Source of the DNA: Taxawa tesnikishii (nom. ined.)
Taxonomy: Eukaryota; Ascomycota; Dothideomycetes; Dothideales
Assembly: GCA_030247885.1 (NCBI GenBank)
Contig: JAPDRO010000013.1
Coordinates: 434,001-498,000, forward strand
Length of the DNA: 64,000 nucleotides
Direction of reading: 5' to 3'
Below, one piece after another: positions 1 to 12,430 of this stretch; position 1 is the first letter of the stretch, and every line of letters begins with the position of its first letter. The translations under genes and the position numbers were made by a program. A model generated the notes under the pieces. The model did no database searches. It had not been told where the DNA came from and worked only from the letters and a program-made list of their open reading frames with translations.

Positions 1-28
1 TCTTACCGCTCTCGCTGACCTTGGTCAG

Positions 29-1288
29 ATTTTCTGTGAGGCCGACGGAGACGTTTGCCTATCTCGAAGACGTAAGTCTATCGCCAAATCCTCGTGATTT
101 GGTCGACCTGGCTGACATGACCGCAAGGAAGTCGTCCGAGATGTACGAGAGCGCGGTAGAGACATCGAAGGCTGCATCAAGCAGTGGTTCGCCTTCGTCA
201 AGCCCAACTTCCACAAATACGTAGAACCTCAACGCAATGTAGCAGGTTTGTTGTCCCGCTCCCTATCGCACCCACCGCACTTCCATGATGATCCAAATTC
301 AACGCATAGTTCAACCGAAATACATTGACGAAACACGATTACCATCTTTCAATCCTGTCTGATGAAGCTTTCAACTCCGCTACTTGCATGCTTCCACGTC
401 GAGTACCTCCCACGCTGACGCTGCGTCATAGATATTATCGTGCCACGCGGCATAGAGAATAAGGTGGCCATCAGTAGGTTCATCATCCCATCGAGCGCGC
501 TGTCAGGTTGCTTACTTTGTACAGGCATGGTCGCTGATCGCATTCACAAGACTCTCGATGCGAAATCGAAGATGCATCAGATCGAGCTGAAGCGTCTTGG
601 AAAAGTCGCAGAAGATCTGCCGCTGTCGAAGAACGTCATCGTCCTCCCGGAAAAGAACCAGGTCCGCGGTATCAACAATATCATGTTCGACCAGGAACTC
701 GACAGGGAGGAGTTTGTGTTCTTCTTTGACCGGCTCGCCACGATGCTTGTCGAGCGGTATGTTGCGGAGACGCTGTGTATGCGGTACTCGCTGACCTGCT
801 ACAGTGCCGCCGATGTCATCAGCTACAAGAGCACGACGGTCGAAACACCACAAAATGAAGAATACCACGGCCTCAAACCTTCCGGGGAGACAAGCGCAGT
901 GGTCATTCTCCGCGGCGGCAGCATTCTTGAGACCGGTCTCAAACGGGTCATACCAGACTGCAGAACCGGCCGCGTGCTGATACAGACCTCATGGCGTACG
1001 GGTGAACCGGAGCTGCACTACTACAAGTTGTCCGAGGATGTCTCGACTCACGAGCAGGTGTTGCTGCTCGATTCCCAGATGTCGAGTGGCGGTGCCGCGT
1101 TGATGGCGGTAAGGGTACTGCTCGATCATGGCGTACCTGAAGACCGTATCGTCTTCGTCACGTACATGGCTGGTAAGATAGGATTGAACCGGTTGATGAG
1201 CGTGTTCCCGGATATTAAGGTGGTTGTGTGTCGCATTGTTGATGATTTGGAGATTAGATGGGTGGAGAAGCGGTATCTTGGGTGTTGA
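29..1288 (+). CDS. URK1: Uridine kinase, C-terminal part (5' end lies outside the window)
   Basis: Uridine/cytidine kinase of the pyrimidine salvage pathway (uridine to UMP). Visible exons are 29-71, 132-245, 432-473 and 525-1288, stop TGA. The first two encode the end of the kinase domain (RDVRERGRDIEG, then IKQWF..VKPNFHKYVEPQ). The third and fourth encode the UPRTase-like domain usual in eukaryotic uridine kinases, starting at IIVPRGIENKVAI. The PRPP-loop-like segment is LLLDSQMSSGGAALMAV, and the gene ends at the family's usual point (RWVEKRYLGC). Splices were set by reading-frame continuity; each intron is GT...AG. The UPRTase-like half of such enzymes is often non-catalytic; whether it is here cannot be told. 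The 5' kinase half with its P-loop is not in view. Confidence 0.93.
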
Positions 1289-1614
1289 AGACATGCATGA
1301 TAGTGAGCGCTATCCTATTACCTTGTGTTTTAGGACACGGGTGTTTACATAAGTATTAAACTTTCATTTCAACCTTTACTGCCACAATTAGCGTTGCACA
1401 TCCTCGTTCCATGTACCGTCACTTGGAGCTCACTTTTGACGATCAAGTAACCGAAGACTAACTTCTGACTTCACTGACACTACCACGCATTGAATCAATT
1501 GAATTTACAACCCTGCCCTTCTTCCTCTTCTCTTCGTCTCTTGTATTGTTCAAGTCCACTACCTCATCAATCTCTCCTCACGCCATAGCTGGTTGCGACC
1601 CAACAACAGACAGG

Positions 1615-3363
1615 ATGATGTGGCCCTCCAAACGGGACCGCTCCAACAGCCCCGACGGTTATGTCAAGAAGAGGCGCATCGGCAGCCAAAATGAGGGCAA
1701 AGCCATGTCGAAGAAGACCTGCGCTAGCTGTGAAACGGAGTTAGCACTGAACCAGTTCCCCAAGCACCGGCGTCCCTCCGCCCATCAGCATGAGCGCAAC
1801 ACCTGTCGCAACTGCTTCCGCAACTGGGTCAACAGCCAGATTGAGAGCAAACCCTGGGATCAGATCGGCTGCCCTGAATGCTCTACTCTGCTGCAGTACG
1901 ACAAAATCAAGGCATTTGCCCAAGAGGCCACTTTCGACAAGTCGGTCATCACTCCTCTGGCCCACCAGGCGCATGACTAATGGGATCCATGTGTAGGTAC
2001 GACAAAGCTGCGTTGAAAGCAGCCATAGCCAACGACCCCGAATTCCGCTTCTGCCTCTCCACTGTCTGCAGCTCTGGTCAACTGCACGCCGCTGGTGCCG
2101 ATGAACCCATCTTCCGCTGCGAAGCTTGCGGCCACCGTCATTGCGTGGTCTGTGAGGTACCATGGCATGAAGGCGAGCTCTGTGTAAATATGCAAGCCAA
2201 GAAGCGTGATGAGGCGGAGTCGGCGAAGAAGGTAGCGGAGATATCGAAGCAGTGCCCGAACTGCAACATCAAGATCGAAAAGAATTATGGTTGCGACCAT
2301 ATGACTTGTAAGCCGCATTCGGACCGGGTTCGGTGTGGATTTGTGAGCTAAAGGAGATGTAGGCAAGATGTGCCGTCATGAGTTCTGCTGGATCTGCCTC
2401 GCGAGCTACGGACGCATCTTTACCCACGGCAATCATATGCACCACAGTGATTGCAAGCACTACCGACCTGTGCCGAGACAGAACCCAGGCGTGAACCTAG
2501 ATCCTCACGAGCGATTTGAGAGAGTGTTGCAACCGGGCCCCGCCCAACCGACTGCGCCACCTCGGGCCGAACCTGCACAGATCCCACAATCAAGGCAACA
2601 AGGCCTCGATGCAAAAGAAGTCAGGAGAACTCATGAGCCTGGAAGGGGATCATTCAGGACGGCTCTTGGACTTTTGAGTTCGTCCAACTATCCGGCAAAC
2701 CAATCAGTCGTGGCAGGTCGTCCCTTCTCCAACCCACTGCAAGCGTACACGCAACAACAGCGACAACGCGACCAGACTCCCATCACTCCAATGGACGCCA
2801 GTCACCAACAAGACCAACCACAAGCTCCTAGCTATCAAGCCGCCATGAGCGCCGCTGTGCGCACTCATCACGAGCAAGCCTCACGCAGCACACCCATTCC
2901 CAAGGTACTGAAAGCTATGACACCGATTTCCGAAACACTGAACATGCCAAGCTCGTCACCCGCCGTCTCTGCCCGATCCATTGTCCGCCAGGCGATCCAG
3001 CCAGATACGCGTCCATCTTCAGAAATGCGCCCGTCTTCAGAGATGCGTCCATCTTCAGGAACCAAATCCACCTCTTCAAGACCTACTGCAGACCAGGTAT
3101 CCTCAGGAGCCACAGTGTCAGTCTTTCTCGACAGGTCTCAGCTAATCGCGTTCGGTACTGTCTGGCAAGTCTTGACCAGGGGTGACCACCTACACGGGAT
3201 CAAGGTTCGGCTGCATGATGGTCGGATTGGCAGAGTCCACCACCGCTTCATGATTCAGATTGAAGAGCAGCTCATGTGGCATGCGTTGACAGTGCTCAGA
3301 TGCACTTACGATCTTTGTGCACTGCTTAGAGGGAAAGTACATACTTCATCAAACAAATTGTGA
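1615..3363 (+). CDS. RBR (RING-IBR-RING) E3 ubiquitin ligase with a YwbE-like C-terminal segment
   Basis: Predicted RBR ubiquitin ligase, which moves ubiquitin through a RING2 cysteine. Exons 1615-1940, 1997-2307 and 2363-3363 give 545 residues. The start is the first ATG in frame (MMWPSKRD); a long basic head follows. RING1-like cysteines start at CASCE (about residue 40) and end at CPEC. The IBR has FRCEACGHRHCVVC. RING2 has CPNCNIKI, then GCDHMTC, whose last Cys is the expected catalytic residue, then CRHEFCWIC and a His/Cys tail (HMHHSDC). About 200 residues of Pro/Ser/Gln-rich linker follow, with a triplicated RPSSEM-type motif. Near residues 460-505 comes VSVFLDRSQ...VLTRGD...HGIKVRLHDGRIGRV, which resembles the small YwbE/DUF2196 domain. 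RBR identity is firm; substrate unknown. Confidence 0.9.
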
Positions 3364-5738
3364 CGAGGATCCACTGTCTTCTTTGTCATCTAGCAGATGT
3401 TCACACGGTTAGCTGACATGAGTTCCCTCAGGATTCACGTGCCTTATCCCCAAGTCTGCTTACCGCCCCTCTGAGCGCGTTTACCCTGCTGTTCCTACTA
3501 GAGTCCGCTCCGCGTTTTCCTCCCCTCTCCTCGACCTAGTCGTGACCCACATATAGCGACTCCGGACTTCTTCGCACCCACAGTTTACAGTGTCCCCTCT
3601 GCGATTCAGTAAAGTACGTCTGCTTAATCCCTGTGGATACACTCGAGCCTCGTCCGCTCATGCACTGCCAGATCGCATAACTAGAAGCCTTTGACAATCC
3701 TCGAAGGAGACGGTTGGCTACGCTCGCCGTCACCCGGGATGCCAAGAGCACTCGTGACAACGATGGGGGCGACAATCAAGAAGACCAGAAGGGTCACCAC
3801 AACAACTGAGGCGTCGACCGCCACAACGGCAAGAACGAAGACGACGACACAGGGTGAGGAGACAATGAGCCCTGCTGGAAGCCATACGGGCAGCTCGGGA
3901 TGTGGCCGTGATGATGACCGCCCTTCGCGTGCCGGACGCCGTGCTCAGCGTGGTCATGGCGTTGGACGGGATGCTAATCGTGGCATCGCCGTTTCTGCCC
4001 CTTGTGGAGGTGGTTCCAGTTGTGGTCGTGGCGCTGCCGTTGGGGGTCAGGGAAATCGAGACTACACTGGTTAAGCCTGAGAGCATGCCCAAGGGTCCGA
4101 GAGAAATTCGATGCATCAAGATAGGGCAGCGTTCGGAGCAGTTCATAGAATCCGGGTACGGCTCTCACAGTGTCGTCGCGCAAACACATGCCGTTGTGAC
4201 GTTGAGATTTACTCTAAGTTAAGGTGTACGCCGTCACTACCGCACGTCGTCCCCAGACGCCAGAGTCCCACCGGCACGGTTTGACGGAATTCAAAGCCCG
4301 ACCCTTTGGAGTGGGACCGTGCGGCGCGAGCAGGCATGAACGGTGCACAGACATGGTACGAGCGAGAAAGAGGGACGGAGGCGCAAAGGCGGTCAAGTGC
4401 AAGCGGGGTTGGGGAGGACATGTGATATGGATGAAGAGGATGGACAGGAGCTGGGGGCTGCCGAGATCGAAAAGGGCGGAACTGTTGAATAGCGCGTTCT
4501 GAAGCGGAACGATGCGATGAATGACTGCAGTCGCGGGGCGTCCGAGTATCAGCAAAGACATGGGACGGAACAGACTTGTTCGACCGGGTACGAAAAAATT
4601 AAACCCCTGCTCGTCGGTAAGAAAACACCCCAGGTTTCAGCCTCCCTGCGAGAGGTCCGGTGTCTTGCAGCAAGACACGGGAGAGATCAGGGAGATACGG
4701 TAGGAGCGAGGATGCACCGATCCGCCGCAAGACAGCGCTGCAATGCCCAGGCCCTGATCTCTCGCCACGGCTTGATGCATTTGCCACTTTCAATCACGGC
4801 TTTCGTGCTTACACGAGATGGGATTACACGAGGCGCTTTGCCTGCAGACGGGGAAAGCCACAGCCGTGTTGTAGGATCACGAGCCAGGCCGGTGCTGGGC
4901 GCTAAACGTAGCGAGGCTGAGCCAGCGTGTGGAGTTGCACACACGGCGTCGAGAAAAGGGTCCGGTATGTGTGGGCAGTGACGCTACCATGTGACCTCCT
5001 TCCCAATGGAACGCAAACCGATTAAAGGAGTCCGGCAACAATCAAGCGAGAGTCCAAGCCCGTTATGGCTTGAGTCGTTGGCTTATTTCTCTTCTATCCC
5101 GTGCTTAGCCATCTTTATACACATTAGACCACCAATCACTGATCGGACCCATCACGTCTCGTATCCGTGTGCAACCATCAAACCCATCACCGTCTAGGCG
5201 GTCCACCAGTTCGGGGAACACAAGTACTCTGGTACCCTAGAATACTGACCGCTTACTCGTCGAAACCCAACTCTTACCCGCGCCCCTCAACGTCATTCGT
5301 CCGATTCGGGCGCGACGAAGACCATCAGGCACGCGAGATTGTGGATCTTCTGGAGCTCTATCTAGAAGCGCGGCCTTCAGTGACTATCCCGCCTAATGCA
5401 AGGCCACTCGAGAGCCATGGCGCAATGTGCCGCTTTCGTTCCTATCTTTGGCACCGGGGCCTCCTCCATTTCGCTTGATGTGCCTCGATCTTGACCGTGG
5501 CTAGCTTAAGCAACACGAGAACGACCTGCTTTGGGTCAATTGGGCATCGCCAAGCGAAAAAATCTCATAGTCATGCTGCACCCTGCAATGTGACTATGCC
5601 AACTATTGTTTCTAGTTCCCTGGACTGAGGCAGCACACCGTATCTCGAGCATGGGGACGCCGGCCGCCACTGTGGTGCAGAGGGTACATAGTTGCCCACT
5701 GTCCCACCATGCCAGAGACAGGTATCATTCGGGCTGAC
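3364..5738. other. Intergenic region, no convincing gene
   Basis: About 2.4 kb between the RBR ligase and the peroxidase-oxidase gene. Several overlapping open frames exist on both strands (for example 4214-4561 minus and 4517-4981 plus), but none has a recognisable domain or a consistent exon pattern. The one frame with protein-like character is listed separately (3681-3944, minus). The last few hundred bases should hold the promoter of the downstream secreted protein. Confidence 0.5.
3681..3944 (-). pseudogene. Possible membrane-protein fragment, two hydrophobic segments
   Basis: This 87-codon minus-strand frame has no ATG but reads like a protein: LPAGLIVSSPCVVVFVLAVV, then SVVVVTLLVFLIVAPIVVTS, then a hydrophilic tail ending RIVKGF and a stop. 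Another frame just upstream on the same strand (3950-4120) is Ser/Thr-rich (TTTTGTTSTRG). The two could be parts of one small Ser/Thr-rich membrane protein separated by an intron or a frame error. No family was recognised. The hydrophobic stretch could also be chance, since GTC/GTT repeats encode valine. Confidence 0.2.
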
Positions 5739-8700
5739 ATGATGGCTAGGTGGTTGTTGTTCCTTGCATTGACTGCGTCGATCCTGCGCTCCGCGGCGGG
5801 ACTGCCGACATGGCCGTCCTCCGTGGACGAGCTTGAAGATATCATGTTCCTCAACACTGGCTACCAAGCCCGAGCCTTTCCCGACACCATCACACCATGC
5901 AACTTCTCTCAGGAGGGGCCATCACGGATAGGCTCAGCAGAATGGTTGCGCACAGCATTCCACGATATGGCTACGGGAAATGTCTTGACTGGAATTGGAG
6001 GACTGGATGCTTCTTTGCAGTATGAATTGGGAGGTAACGGCGGCGAGAATATCGGATCTGCCTTCAACTCCACTCTGGCAACGTACGGCGAGTTCTTCTC
6101 ATCGCGCGCATCGATGGCTGATCTTATTGCCATGGGTGTTTACGCATCCGTCCGAGTGTGCGGCGGACCCATCATTCCCATCAGGACAGGCCGAATCGAC
6201 GCCACGGAAGCCGGTGCGGTCGGAGTACCTCAACCTCAGAATTCGCAATATACTTTCATCCAGCAATTCGCACGTATGGGCTTCAACACCTCTGAGATGA
6301 TCGCCCTTACCGCGTGCGGTCACACGATCGGAGGCGTGCACGCTGGCAATTTTCCGGAAGTAGTAAAGCCAGGGACCGTTGCCAACGACTACCAACACTT
6401 TGACTCGACAACATCCTTCGATGAGAAGATTGCTTCTTCTTACGCCAACGGAACCAGCACTGATCCGCTGGCAGGCACACTCGCCAGGCAAAATACATTC
6501 GATTCGGACAATGCTGTCTTCACCGCAGATAATAATGTCACCATCAAGAAGATGGCCAGCCCGTCATACTTCCAATCTCGCTGCCAGACCATGCTTCAGC
6601 GAATGATCGAGGTGGTCCCGTCAGGCGTGAGCTTAACGGACGCGATTACTCCTTACGAGGTCAAGCCAAGCAACCTGCAGCTGACCGTCCAACCCGGTGG
6701 TACTGAACTGCAGTTCACGGGCCGAATCCGTATACGTACAACCAACCTACCGGCTAACAGCATCTCGAACGTTCAGCTCGTGTATGTTGACCGTAACGGA
6801 GCATCCACTTGCGGCTCCTGCACTATCTCGACCCTGAAGGCTGGAACTGCAAACGGTTTCGATGACTCTTTCATTGTAAGTTCTCCACCATTATGAACAT
6901 GGCCATCACTAACTGCGTCGGTCAACAGTTCTATGAATTTAGCACTACACTGTCGGCTGCCAGCTCCATTTCGGCGTTCAAGGTGCAAGTGACTGCCAGT
7001 GGTGACACAGTCACCTATGACAACAATGGAAAGGGATTCCCAATCCAGGACAACGTCCTGTTCCAGAGCCCGCAAAGTTGCGTATCCACTAAATTCGACG
7101 CAAGCGGTAAGCAGACGATGACTGTCACTGCGGCGGTCCGTGGTTCGATTCCTGGCAATGTGACTCTTTCTGTCGAAGTCAAGACACCTCGATCCTGCTG
7201 CGTGGTTCCGGGCTTGTCTACAGCCAACGTGACAATGCAGAAGTCGGCGACTATCGGCTCATACATCCTGTATGCGGGCACTTATTCTCTTACATCCGAT
7301 CAGATCACATCATCGAAGTTCAGCATCTTCGCAAGCAACTACTCAGACAGCTTCAAGGACACTGCGCTCACGGGCGAGTGTGGCGCCTTGAACGGCTCAA
7401 CACCGGTCTCATCTAGCAGCAGCAGCAGCAGCAGCATTGCCTCGACTTCTTCGGCGATACTGTCTAGCTCCACTGTTGCTCCAATGAGCACAACCTCGAG
7501 CTCCAAGTCGACGACTGTCGCATCCTCCTCCTCGGTTTCTTCAAAGCCTTCAACATCGAGTACTGCTGCGGTCAGCTCGACTACCTCAATTACCATTGCT
7601 CCAGTCAGTTCGATTACCTCAAGTACTACAGCTCCAGTCAGTTCGACCGCTTCAAGCACTACTGTGCCTCCCGTCACTACTTCAAAGAGCACCGTAACCA
7701 GTGCCAGTGTCAGCACCAATGCTGCCCAAACCGGATGGATTTCCCTGGGATGCTACAATGATACTGTTGCAGCACGTGTACTTTCTCACAACGTCGCTGT
7801 CTTGGGAGGTCCGACAAATATGACCGTTGAGAACTGTGAGGCTGCTTGCAAAGCTGGCGGCTGGGCAATCGCCGGAGTAGAGTACAGTGGCGAATGTTAC
7901 TGTGACAGTCAGTTCAGAAACTATGGTACTACTGCCTCCGACGGAAACGCAGGGTGCACCATGACGTGCAACGGAGCCCCCAAGCAGAGCTGTGGAGGTC
8001 CCAACAGGCTCAACGTGTATTCGTTCGCGAGCACGACATCTTCAATTGCCTCTTCGACAATGTCTACTCCGACGACCCCAACAAGCACAACATCTTCAAT
8101 TGCCACTTTGACAACGTCTACTCAGAAACCGACGACCCCAACGAGCACGACCGTCTCTGCTCAATCCTCCAGCACTGCTCCGGCAGTCACTAGCGCGACC
8201 GTACTCAGTGGCTGGGTGAGCATGGGTTGCTACAACGACTCTGTCGCCAGCAGGGTGCTTTCGTACAATGCAAACGTTCAAGGTGGCCCCACCAACGTTT
8301 CTGTGGAGAGCTGCGAAGCTGCATGCTTCAAGGCAGGATACATCTACGCCGGAGTAGAGTATTCTGGAGAATGCAGATGCGACAGCACCATCCGCAACTA
8401 TGGAGCTACTGCCACAGCTGGATGCACGATGACCTGCAGCGGCAATCCGACCGAGATGTGCGGTGGCGCCAATCGCCAGAATATGTTCAGGTATTACTCG
8501 ACAGCTACCACCGTGGGCCAATCTCCGTCCACCTCGACTGTTGTCACGTCTGTATCCTTAACCATTGTTACGTCCACCTCCTCGACCGTCGTCCTGTCCA
8601 CTTCCTCAACTCTTGTTACATCCACCTCCTCGACTGGGGTCGCATCCAACCCCTCTACTGTGGTCCCTTCCGCTCCAACCGCTCCATCCGCCTCTGGAAG

Positions 8701-11054
8701 TGTCAAGGACGGCCCAACGATCACGAGTAGCCCGACAACATCTACTGCTTCGTCAATTATCAGCGTCACTAGCGTATCTCCGACCGCGTCTGGTCTGCCC
8801 GTCGGATGGTCTTACCAAGGCTGCTATGTGGATAACAACGCTTACGGCCGTATAATGATCAACCAACAGAACGATGACCATCAGCTGACCATCGAAACCT
8901 GCATCGCAGATTGTGCTGCCCTCAACTACACCGTGGCGGGCATGGAATATTCCTACCAGTGTTTCTGCGACAATTACCTTCGCAACAATGCTTCGCTCGC
9001 AAGCTCCAACTCCCAATGCGCAATGACCTGCGCTGGTAACACTAAAGAGGTCTGTGGTGGCCCCAACCTTTTGAGCATCTACTCCACTGGCAAAGTTCAA
9101 GTTCTGCCTGTCCCGACGCAGCAGACGAAGAACTTACCCGGAAACTGGGTGTACAAAGGATGTCTTCAGGACAACGTCAACGGCACGAGGACATTTCCAT
9201 ATCAACTCATCTACCAGACCAACAACTCCGCTACTACGTGTCTTTCACGCTGCCAGGCGTACGGATTCCCGGCCGGCGGTATGGAGTACGGTCAACAGTG
9301 CTTCTGCGGTGACCCTTCCGACATTGGCCCGGGTGTGCAATTCGTCCCCGACTCTAAGTGTAACATGCTTTGCACTGGCGAGAACTACTACTGCGGAGCC
9401 GGCAACTTGATCAGTTACTACGAGTGGGAGGGTACGCCTTTGTACAAATGGAACTATGCTTCCGGAAACGATGCTGGCCAGTACAAGTTCCTAATCGGAG
9501 GTGTCGTGGTGCCTCTGATGACGACTGTCAATATCAATGGCAAGGTGACATTCTTGGAGAAAGTCGGCACTGGACCGGCAAACACCACCGGCGCTTACGA
9601 GTTCGATCCGTACTACGAGAATGATTTCGACAAGGCATGGCGTCCGATGCACATCAAGACGGACATCTTCTGCTCGGCTGGTCTCGTCCTCCCAGATAAG
9701 GCAGGAAGACAACTCACTATTGGTGGATGGTCAGGTGTCTCGACGGAGGGTGTTCGTCTCTACTGGCCAGATGGCTCGCCAGGCAACGCAAGTGTCAACG
9801 ACTGGCAGGAGAATGCAAACGAACTCTCTCTGCAGAACGGCCGGTGGTACCCCTCCAGCATGATCATGGCGAACGGATCAATCCTTGTGGTCGGTGGCGA
9901 GACGGGCTCCAATGGTCCACCTGTCCCGACCATTGAGATCTTGCCTCAAGTCGGTCCTACGCTCTACATGGACTGGCTGAAGCGGACTGATCCCAATAAC
10001 CTGTATCCCTTCATTGCAGTTTTGCCTAGCAAGACGGTCCTGGCTGCTTACTACAACGAGGCTCGCTTGCTGGATGAGGTCACCTTCGAAACGGTTCGGA
10101 CGCTGCCAAATATGCCCGGCGCCGTTAACAACGATGCGGGTGGGCGTACTTACCCGCTCGAAGGTACCATGATGTTCTTCCCTCAGTACGCTCCGTACAC
10201 AGATCCCGTCCGTGTCCTCGTTTGCGGTGGTTCGACCCCTTACGCTGGCGATGCGCTTGACAGCTGTCTGTCTATCCAACCTGACGTGCCAGGGCAGAAC
10301 TGGACCTTGGAACGCATGGTGAGTCATATCCCCATCAGCTTACAGTTTTCAGATGCTGACAAACACTCTCTAGCCTTCGAAACGTGTCATGTCTTGCATG
10401 ACTCCTCTCCCGGACGGCACCTTCCTGATCTTAAACGGCGCCGTCCAGGGCGTTGCCGGCTTCGGTCTCGCCACCCAGCCCAACTTCAATGCCATCCTCT
10501 ACGACCCTTCCAAGCCAGTCAACCAGCGCATGACAGTCATGGCCAACACCACCATCGCCCGTCTCTACCACTCCGAAGCAGTCCTTATGCCCGACGGCCG
10601 CGTGCTCGTGTCCGGCTCCGACCCCGAAGAACCCAGCAACCCGCAAGAGTACCGCGTCGAGGTCTTCCTGCCGCCATACATCCTCTCCGGCGCCCCTCGC
10701 CCGGCCTACACCATCGCCGACAACCAGAAGGACTGGTCGTACGGCTCAAGCCACACCATCACCGTCACCGCCGGCAACGTCGCAAACCTCAAGGTCTCCT
10801 TGATCGGCGTCATCTCCACCACCCATGGCAACAGCTTCGGCCACCGCACTTTCTTCCCCGCTTTCAGCTGCTCGGGCAACCAATGCACCATCACTGCTCC
10901 TCCTGACCAGTGGACGTGTCCGCCTGGTTGGTTCCATCTTTTCATTCTTGATGGGTCTACCCCTTCCGTCAGTACCTTCGTCCGCATTGGGGGCGATCCT
11001 GGAAAGTTGGGCAACTGGCCCAATCTGCCGGACTTTAAAGTTCCGGGTATTTAA
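5739..11054 (+). CDS. Secreted fusion: heme peroxidase + 4 WSC domains + glyoxal oxidase-like copper-radical oxidase
   Basis: Exons 5739-6875, 6929-10318 and 10374-11054 give 1,735 residues (1,745 from the upstream ATG at 5709; 5739 puts a signal peptide, MMARWLLFLALTASI, at the very N-terminus). Residue numbers count from 5709. Residues 40-300 are a class II-like peroxidase: distal R81 and H85 in WLRTAFHD, proximal H205 in ACGHTIGG. Ser/Thr-rich linkers follow, with four WSC domains near 658-756, 817-913, 1013-1110 and 1126-1222, each with GC(Y/L), EYS(G/Y)-like and CGG/CGA cysteine motifs. From 1225 on it is a glyoxal oxidase plus DUF1929: C1304 and Y1464 fit the Cys-Tyr cofactor, and Y1584, H1585 and H1670 the copper ligands. 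Inference: the oxidase makes H2O2 for the peroxidase while WSC domains bind glycan. No frame breaks; an AGC repeat lies at 7414-7436. Confidence 0.93.
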
Positions 11055-12047
11055 TAGACATTTCTCAATGATACTGCATTTGGTGATATTGCATCGCGGG
11101 CGTTTGAATGGGTGATGATGGGTTTTTGGATATATAAGCGTAGATACCATACACAACGATTTAATGGCTTGTTTGAGATCGGCCCAAGGGTGTTATTGAT
11201 GCACCATACGGCAGCTTTACGTTCAACAACTGAAGGAGGAGGACGACGACGTGATGTTGGTCTCCAATAAAAGCAGATGGCCAGAGTTTGCAAACCTGCG
11301 TTCATCCATTGCTGAGTTGCTAACAAACATTCAGTCCGTCGATATACCAACGAAGCCCGACATGAGCAGAGGATTGCGAGGGTGAATGAGGCAACTGGCG
11401 ATCGGCAGCGGCAAAACGAATTATCGCTGGCAGCCGGCTCGAGGGAGACAGGTTGATAGAAGCTACACTAGTTCTGTGATGGAGTTTTGTAATTGAGCCC
11501 GTTCCATCCAAGTTGTTGCTTATCGTTATATCTGGATTGATTTCGAATGTACGAAGCGCCGGGAACATCCAGTTTGCGGGAAGGCAACCAAAAGGATCAT
11601 CTTTCGCATTGCTTGGGCAAGTTAACTCCATGTTTTAGGAGGATTGCGTGCGTGTTGGCAGAAAGGTTGTGTCTTTATACTGGCCAGGAGGGTGATAGAA
11701 GTGTAGCTCGATCACCTCAGCAACAAGCGCGTCCCGTCTCCTGCGGGGTTTGTCAGAGCTTGGCAATCAATCCATCATGCACACCATGCACAGCCGCCTC
11801 AGGCAGAAGTGGCTTAGCCTTTCGCTAGCTGCCTGCAATAGCTACCAGCATGTAGCGAAGGTGGTGGGGGCCAGAAGATGCCGTGATAAGCTGGCCCTAC
11901 ATAAACTCGGTGCAGCCGGAGCTCGTACATCAGGATGCACACCGTACGAGGCTGACTGCAACGAACCGTCGTCTTCATCTTCGCCCGAAGGAGCCTTTTC
12001 CGCTTGCGATCCGTCCCGTAACCCTACGTACGCTCGAAGCAGCAGCC
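11055..12047. other. Intergenic region
   Basis: About 1 kb after the peroxidase-oxidase stop codon. It should contain that gene's 3' UTR and polyadenylation site. Open frames on both strands (such as 11320-11631, minus) show no recognisable domain. I see no repeats or RNA gene. Confidence 0.5.
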
Positions 12048-12430
12048 ATGGATGCACAGGTAAGCTGGCTGGTCAGGCCGGGGAACGCGAAGTCGCTGAC
12101 AATAAGCACAGAAGACGAGCGAACAACGGCCGCGGCATGATTCAGCCGCCAGCAGCAGCAAGCCAGAAGATGGAATGGGCTCGGGTGTTGGTAGAGGCAA
12201 ATACAGGATGGTGAGTTGTGGCCTTGCTTTGACCGCAAAGTTTACGTTTGGCTGACAGCCTTTAGCCGGAAGCCAGCTACGTTCGAGGCGAAACGGTCAC
12301 GGTGAGGATTCGCGGTCGGAATATGGGATCGTGGACGGTGTCGAGAGTAAACTCGGATGGGACGTACGACCTGACGAACAGCCGTACCGGCGAGTCGATG
12401 AGAAGGATTGACGAGGGTTCTTTGCATTGA
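12048..12430 (+). CDS. Small hypothetical protein, 58 residues, two exons
   Basis: Exon 12048-12059 encodes only MDAQ. A 206-bp GT...AG intron (12060-12265) follows, then exon 12266-12430 with YVRGETVTVRIRGRNMGSW and VSRVNSDGTYDL, ending GSLH and TGA. The spacing G-E-x-V...W-x-V...V-N-x-D-G-T-Y-x-L is typical of small beta-barrel, SH3/Tudor-like folds, and tiny fungal proteins of this kind are common. The join is in phase 0. The first exon is short and the intron long for this window, so a different 5' exon is possible. No function assigned. Confidence 0.5.

Noticed and set aside
4517-4981. Plus-strand open frame of about 154 codons
   Set aside because: Unrecognised, with overlapping open frames on both strands and no start context or splice support.
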